From the NCBI RefSeq assembly GCF_014302995.1, contig NZ_CP060295.1, forward strand, positions 1,488,001 to 1,552,000: DNA of 64,000 bases, given 5' to 3'. Below, in pieces: positions 60,658 through 64,000 of the stretch. The notes beneath the pieces are model-generated. The model did no database searches and was not told the DNA's origin. It worked only from the letters and a program-made list of their open reading frames with translations. This stretch comes from Variovorax sp. PAMC26660. Its GTDB lineage: Bacteria; Pseudomonadota; Gammaproteobacteria; Burkholderiales; Burkholderiaceae_C. The position numbers and the translations under genes were made by a program. Every line of letters starts with the position of its first letter. Position 1 is the first letter of the stretch.

Positions 60658-61718
60658 TGATTCCCTTTTTTCATTTTTTTGGACAATTGTTCAACCGATT
60701 TACCTGGCAGCGAGCTTTGTGCGCAATAGATCCTTTTACGTGGCGTTGATGCCCCAGCCACCAAGGCAATTACGCATCGCCACCAGCATCAAGGCGTTGC
60801 CAGCGTCCTTGCCCGGTCACCCCTCTTTTTACTGATCGCTCGCCCTGACGATCGACGTCAGACTGGCATTGATTTTTATCACTCCATTTGCGGCTCATGC
60901 TGGCGAGTGACGCGGAGCCGATATTTTTTACTGCCGGGGAAAATGGCGACGCTCACAATTTCCATGCGAGAGCCTGTGCCCGCCAGAAAAATCCAATTCA
61001 ATTGAATCCAGAGTGACAGTGCAATTCGAACTTCGACGGCAATCGAAAGTATCGATTGCCCAAGAAAATGCATTCAACTGAAAAACAAAACCCGTAGCGA
61101 TCCTATGTAGGATTGAACTCAAAATTCAGCAATCAACTCTGATTTTTGAGGAGCAAATCACGGTCTTCCGCTAAATCTATTTAGAAAGAAACGCAAATTG
61201 GCCGCGCGATCTGGCGAGGTTTGGCAACTGCGATGCGGGCACGCTCCCGCAGGCGCGGCCATAGGCTGGCGCGTCATTTTTGGCTCTTCAACGCTGTCGC
61301 ATTGCCGTGCAGGTCGCACGTTCGCGCTGCGGTTGCCATCGCCAGAATTGCGGTTGCCCAAGGCGCCATGGGACCGGGTTGTTGTCCTCGCCCGCCGATC
61401 CGGACAGCGAGGCCTGTAGCGACGGGCGACTGTCGCTGTCGCACGTGGGGCTGGAGGAGACGTCGACAGGGAGTTTTCGTGACGCGAGGCCTGCAGGCTG
61501 CAGCTGATGTCCCTGCATCGGTTGGAACAATCCAGCATGCAGCCAGGGTCCATGAAGTCGCGGGTCGACCAGCGACCAGCGACAGGCGGCAAGCAGCCGC
61601 CGATCTCGGGCAAATCCTTGGAGTACCCGATGCGCGCTGCCGCCTTGGAGTTCCGGCGTCCTGATCCGCAGGCGCCACGGCCAGCCCCTGACGCCGCGGC
61701 GGCTGCTTCTATGGCGTC
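60658..61718. other. Gene-poor kilobase with an AT-rich half
   Basis: No gene could be supported. From about 60658 to 61180 the DNA is clearly richer in A/T than the neighbours and has small palindromes such as ATTCAATTGAAT (60996-61007) and ATCCTATGTAGGAT (61100-61113). From about 61190 to 61700 it returns to high G/C with short open frames on all strands, none with known similarity. The first part contains the promoter of the exported gene at 59803-60657. Confidence 0.6.
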
Positions 61719-62813
61719 TTATGTCGGGCTGAACAGGAAGTTCATCACGTCGCCATCCTTGACGACGTATTCCTTGCCTTCCGAACGCATTTTCCCCGCG
61801 TCCTTGGCGCCCTGCTCGCCCTTGAACGCGATGTAGTCCTCGAACGCGATGGTCTGGGCGCGGATGTAGCCCTTCTCGAAGTCGCCGTGGATCACGCCGG
61901 CCGCTTGCGGGCCGGTGTCGCCGATGTGGATGGTCCAGGCGCGAACTTCCTTCACGCCGGCGGTGAAATACGTCTGCAGGCCCAGCAGCTTGTAGGCCGC
62001 GCGGATCAAACGGTTCAGGCCCGGTTCTTCCTGGCCGATTTCGGCGAGGAACATCTTCTTGTCCTCGTCGTCCATCTCGGACAGGTCGGCTTCGATCTTG
62101 GCGCAGATGGCGACCACGGGCGCGCCCTGCTTGGCGGCGTATTCGCGCAGGCGGTCGAGGTACGGGTTGTTCTCGAAGCCATCCTCGGCCACATTGCCCA
62201 CGAACATCGCGGGCTTGGCGGTGATCAGCGTGAACGTCTTGACCAGCGGCTGCTCTTCCTTCGTGAATTCCAGTGCACGCACCGGTGTGTTCTCGTTCAG
62301 CGCGGCCTGGCAGCGTTCGAGCAAGGCAACCAGCTTCTGCGCTTCTTTGTCGCCCGAACGGGCAACCTTGGTGTGGCGGTGCAGCGCCTTCTCGACCGTG
62401 GCGAGGTCGGCCAGGCAGAGTTCGGTCTGGATCACTTCGATGTCGGAGATCGGGTCGACCTTGCCGGCCACGTGGATCACGTTCTCGTCGTCGAAGCAGC
62501 GCACCACGTTGACCGTAGCGTCGGTCTCACGGATGTGCGCCAGGAACTTGTTGCCCAGGCCTTCACCGGTGCTGGCACCGGCCACAAGGCCGGCGATGTC
62601 GACGAACTCGACGATGGCAGGCACCACGCGCTCGGGCTTGACGATCTCGCTCAGTTGCGCGAGCCGCGGATCGGGCACTTCCACCACGCCCACATTGGGC
62701 TCGATGGTGCAGAACGGATAGTTTTCCGCTGCGATGCCGGCCTTGGTCAACGCATTGAAAAGGGTGGATTTACCGACGTTGGGCAGGCCGACGATGCCGC
62801 ATTGCAAACTCAT
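61719..62813 (-). CDS. ychF: Redox-regulated ATPase/GTP-binding protein YchF
   Basis: A 364-residue Obg-family P-loop NTPase of the OLA1/YchF group, binding the ribosome and responding to oxidative stress. P loop: [20 protein letters not shown]; switch and G3: [20 protein letters not shown]; the rest includes [20 protein letters not shown] and the TGS domain end, [20 protein letters not shown]. The OLA1 family prefers ATP over GTP because its G4 motif differs (NxxE). The start [14 protein letters not shown] at 62813 is standard. Confidence 0.96.
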   Translation of the reverse strand: MSLQCGIVGLPNVGKSTLFNALTKAGIAAENYPFCTIEPNVGVVEVPDPRLAQLSEIVKPERVVPAIVEFVDIAGLVAGASTGEGLGNKFLAHIRETDATVNVVRCFDDENVIHVAGKVDPISDIEVIQTELCLADLATVEKALHRHTKVARSGDKEAQKLVALLERCQAALNENTPVRALEFTKEEQPLVKTFTLITAKPAMFVGNVAEDGFENNPYLDRLREYAAKQGAPVVAICAKIEADLSEMDDEDKKMFLAEIGQEEPGLNRLIRAAYKLLGLQTYFTAGVKEVRAWTIHIGDTGPQAAGVIHGDFEKGYIRAQTIAFEDYIAFKGEQGAKDAGKMRSEGKEYVVKDGDVMNFLFSPT

Positions 62814-62925
62814 GGGGGGTCCTCTTGGGTAACCGGCGATTTTAGGCGAGCAAGGTTTCAGGCCCGCCCAGGAGGTCTTCGGGCCACCTTTCATGGCCGC
62901 GAAACCTCAGGGTTAGCACCGATTA

Positions 62926-62949
62926 GCAAACGTTTGCGCAAACGTTTCC
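62926..62949. promoter_or_regulatory. Two tandem LacI/GalR-type operators
   Basis: GCAAACGTTTGC (62926-62937) is a perfect palindrome with central CG, directly followed by GCAAACGTTTCC (62938-62949), which differs in one base pair. LacI/GalR-family repressors bind such 12-14 bp sites. They lie about 70 bases upstream of the sugar-binding protein gene, so they should overlap its promoter. No LacI-type gene is in this window. Confidence 0.8.
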
Positions 62950-63016
62950 GCTGGTTAACATCGGAGCCCCGGCCAGAGACCGGCGTACCGCTCAACCACC
63001 TCAGGAGACACACACC

Positions 63017-63970
63017 ATGAAGTTCACCCGCCGTACCCTGCAAAGCGCTGCCGCACTGACGCTGCTGGGCGCCATTGCCGCATCGCCCGCCTTCGCCCAG
63101 GACAAGCCGAAGGTCGCGCTGGTCATGAAGTCGCTGGCCAACGAGTTCTTCCGCACCATGGAAGACGGCGCCAAGGCGCACCAGAAAGCCAACGCCTCGC
63201 AGTACACGCTGGTGGCCAATGGCATCAAGGACGAGACCGACACCTCCGCCCAGATCAAGATGGTCGAGCAGATGATGGCGCAGAAGATCAATGCGCTGGT
63301 CATCGCCCCCGCCGATTCGAAGGCGCTGGTGCCGGTGATCAAGGCAGCCATCGACAAGGGCATCCTGGTGGTCAACATCGACAACCAGCTCGACGCCGCC
63401 GCGCTCAAGGAAAAGGGCATCCAGGTGCCCTTCGTCGGCCCCGACAACCGCGCCGGCGCCAAGCTCGTCGGCGACGCACTCGCCAAGGACCTGAAGTCGG
63501 GCGACAAGGTCGGCATCATCGAAGGCGTGTCGACCACCTTCAATGCGCAGCAGCGCACGCTGGGCTATCAAGATGCCATGAAGGCCGCCGGCGTGACGGT
63601 GGTGGGCGTGCAGTCGGGCCAGTGGGAAATCGACAAGGGCAACACCGTGGCCGCCGGCATGCTGCGCGAACACCCCGATCTGAAGGCGCTGCTCGCCGGC
63701 AACGACAGCATGGCGCTGGGCGCGGTCGCAGCGGTCAAGGCCGCCGGCAAGACCGGCAAGGTGCTGGTGGTGGGCTACGACAACATCGGCGCCATCAAGC
63801 CCATGCTGAAGGACGGCCGCGTGCTCGCCACCGCCGACCAGTTCGCCGCCAAGCAGGCCGTGTTCGGCATCGAGACCGCGCTGAAGGCCATCGCCGACAA
63901 GAAGGCGCAGTCGGCCATGCCCGCCGAAGTGAAGACCGACGTGGTGCTGGTCACCAAAGACTCCAAGTAA
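63017..63970 (+). CDS. RbsB-type sugar ABC transporter binding protein
   Basis: A 317-residue periplasmic binding protein. Signal peptide MKFTRRTLQSAAALTLLGAI then AASPAFAQ. The mature fold is type I of the ribose/galactose group: KPKVALVMKSLANEFFRTME, AQKINALVIAPADSKALVPV, KGILVVNIDNQLD, LAGNDSMALGAVAAVKAAGK and VLVVGYDNIGAIKPMLKDGR. It should catch a pentose, hexose or polyol, and the upstream tandem LacI-type operators agree with sugar-induced control. A good leader (AGGAGACACACACC) precedes the ATG. The transporter ATPase is probably next downstream; a TTG at 63989 may start it, but only four codons lie within the window. Confidence 0.93.
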   Translation: MKFTRRTLQSAAALTLLGAIAASPAFAQDKPKVALVMKSLANEFFRTMEDGAKAHQKANASQYTLVANGIKDETDTSAQIKMVEQMMAQKINALVIAPADSKALVPVIKAAIDKGILVVNIDNQLDAAALKEKGIQVPFVGPDNRAGAKLVGDALAKDLKSGDKVGIIEGVSTTFNAQQRTLGYQDAMKAAGVTVVGVQSGQWEIDKGNTVAAGMLREHPDLKALLAGNDSMALGAVAAVKAAGKTGKVLVVGYDNIGAIKPMLKDGRVLATADQFAAKQAVFGIETALKAIADKKAQSAMPAEVKTDVVLVTKDSK

Positions 63971-64000
63971 ACCGAGAGAGCGAAGACGTTGAACGCAGCA

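Noticed and set aside
61158-61678. Overlapping minus-strand frames of 134-151 codons in the gap before ychF
   Set aside because: Arg/Ala/Pro-rich readings overlap on both strands; no start signal, family or codon bias favours one.

Overview
The window reads as chromosomal DNA of a high-GC betaproteobacterium of the Comamonadaceae, most likely Variovorax or a close relative. This is an inference from the protein families, the dense high-GC3 coding, the rubredoxin-thiD-hemL and dusB-fis-purH gene orders, and the family-typical extragenic repeats. No database search was possible.

Layout. (1) 1-8546: end of a MoxR-type ATPase gene, a small membrane protein, a GNAT acetyltransferase, a VWA (CoxE-like) protein, then tamA-tamB (outer-membrane translocation and assembly). 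(2) 8582-15873: a tRNA-Arg(CCT) gene whose last 24 bases recur, minus one G, at 15851-15873. The interval looks like a decayed integrative element. It holds a 1487-residue Rhs protein with a unique C-terminal tip, a small AT-rich putative immunity gene, a broken orphan Rhs core, an excisionase-like gene, an XRE regulator remnant, a 20-bp palindrome, a small exported protein and a TraB/GumN remnant. No integrase is visible. (3) 15883-22293: an acyltransferase, a DsbC-like protein, an M50-like membrane protein without its zinc ligands, a chemoreceptor and an exported lipoprotein. (4) 22325-34520: a long minus-strand catabolic and transport cluster (FAD dehydrogenase, SDR, a Liv-type ABC transporter with fused LivM-LivG, MBL-fold protein, EamA exporter, Old Yellow Enzyme, EthD), divergent from an IclR regulator. 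(5) 34632-34709: a 25-residue membrane peptide with an excellent ribosome binding site behind a foldable leader. (6) 34798-39440: the overlapping run yqgE-ruvX-pyrR-pyrB-pyrC-acyltransferase, divergent from a photolyase. (7) 41012-50834: the pilG-pilH-pilI-pilJ-pilL twitching-motility chemosensory operon. (8) 50919-58906: rubredoxin, thiD, a composite palindromic element, hemL with a decayed copy of its own 3' end, an outer-membrane-like protein, dusB-fis-purH, a YqaA protein and a GST. (9) 58907-61718: remnant-rich DNA with a trypsin-like protease fossil, two exported or unknown proteins and an AT-rich gene-poor kilobase. (10) 61719-64000: ychF and a sugar-type binding protein behind two tandem LacI-type operators.

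The most interesting structures are the Rhs toxin/immunity locus inside a tRNA-bounded decayed island, the interleaved palindromes at 52231-52460 (two hairpins with different stems but perfectly complementary 34-base loop segments), the tiny membrane peptide with its structured leader, and several pseudoenzymes (M50-like, MBL-like, trypsin-like).
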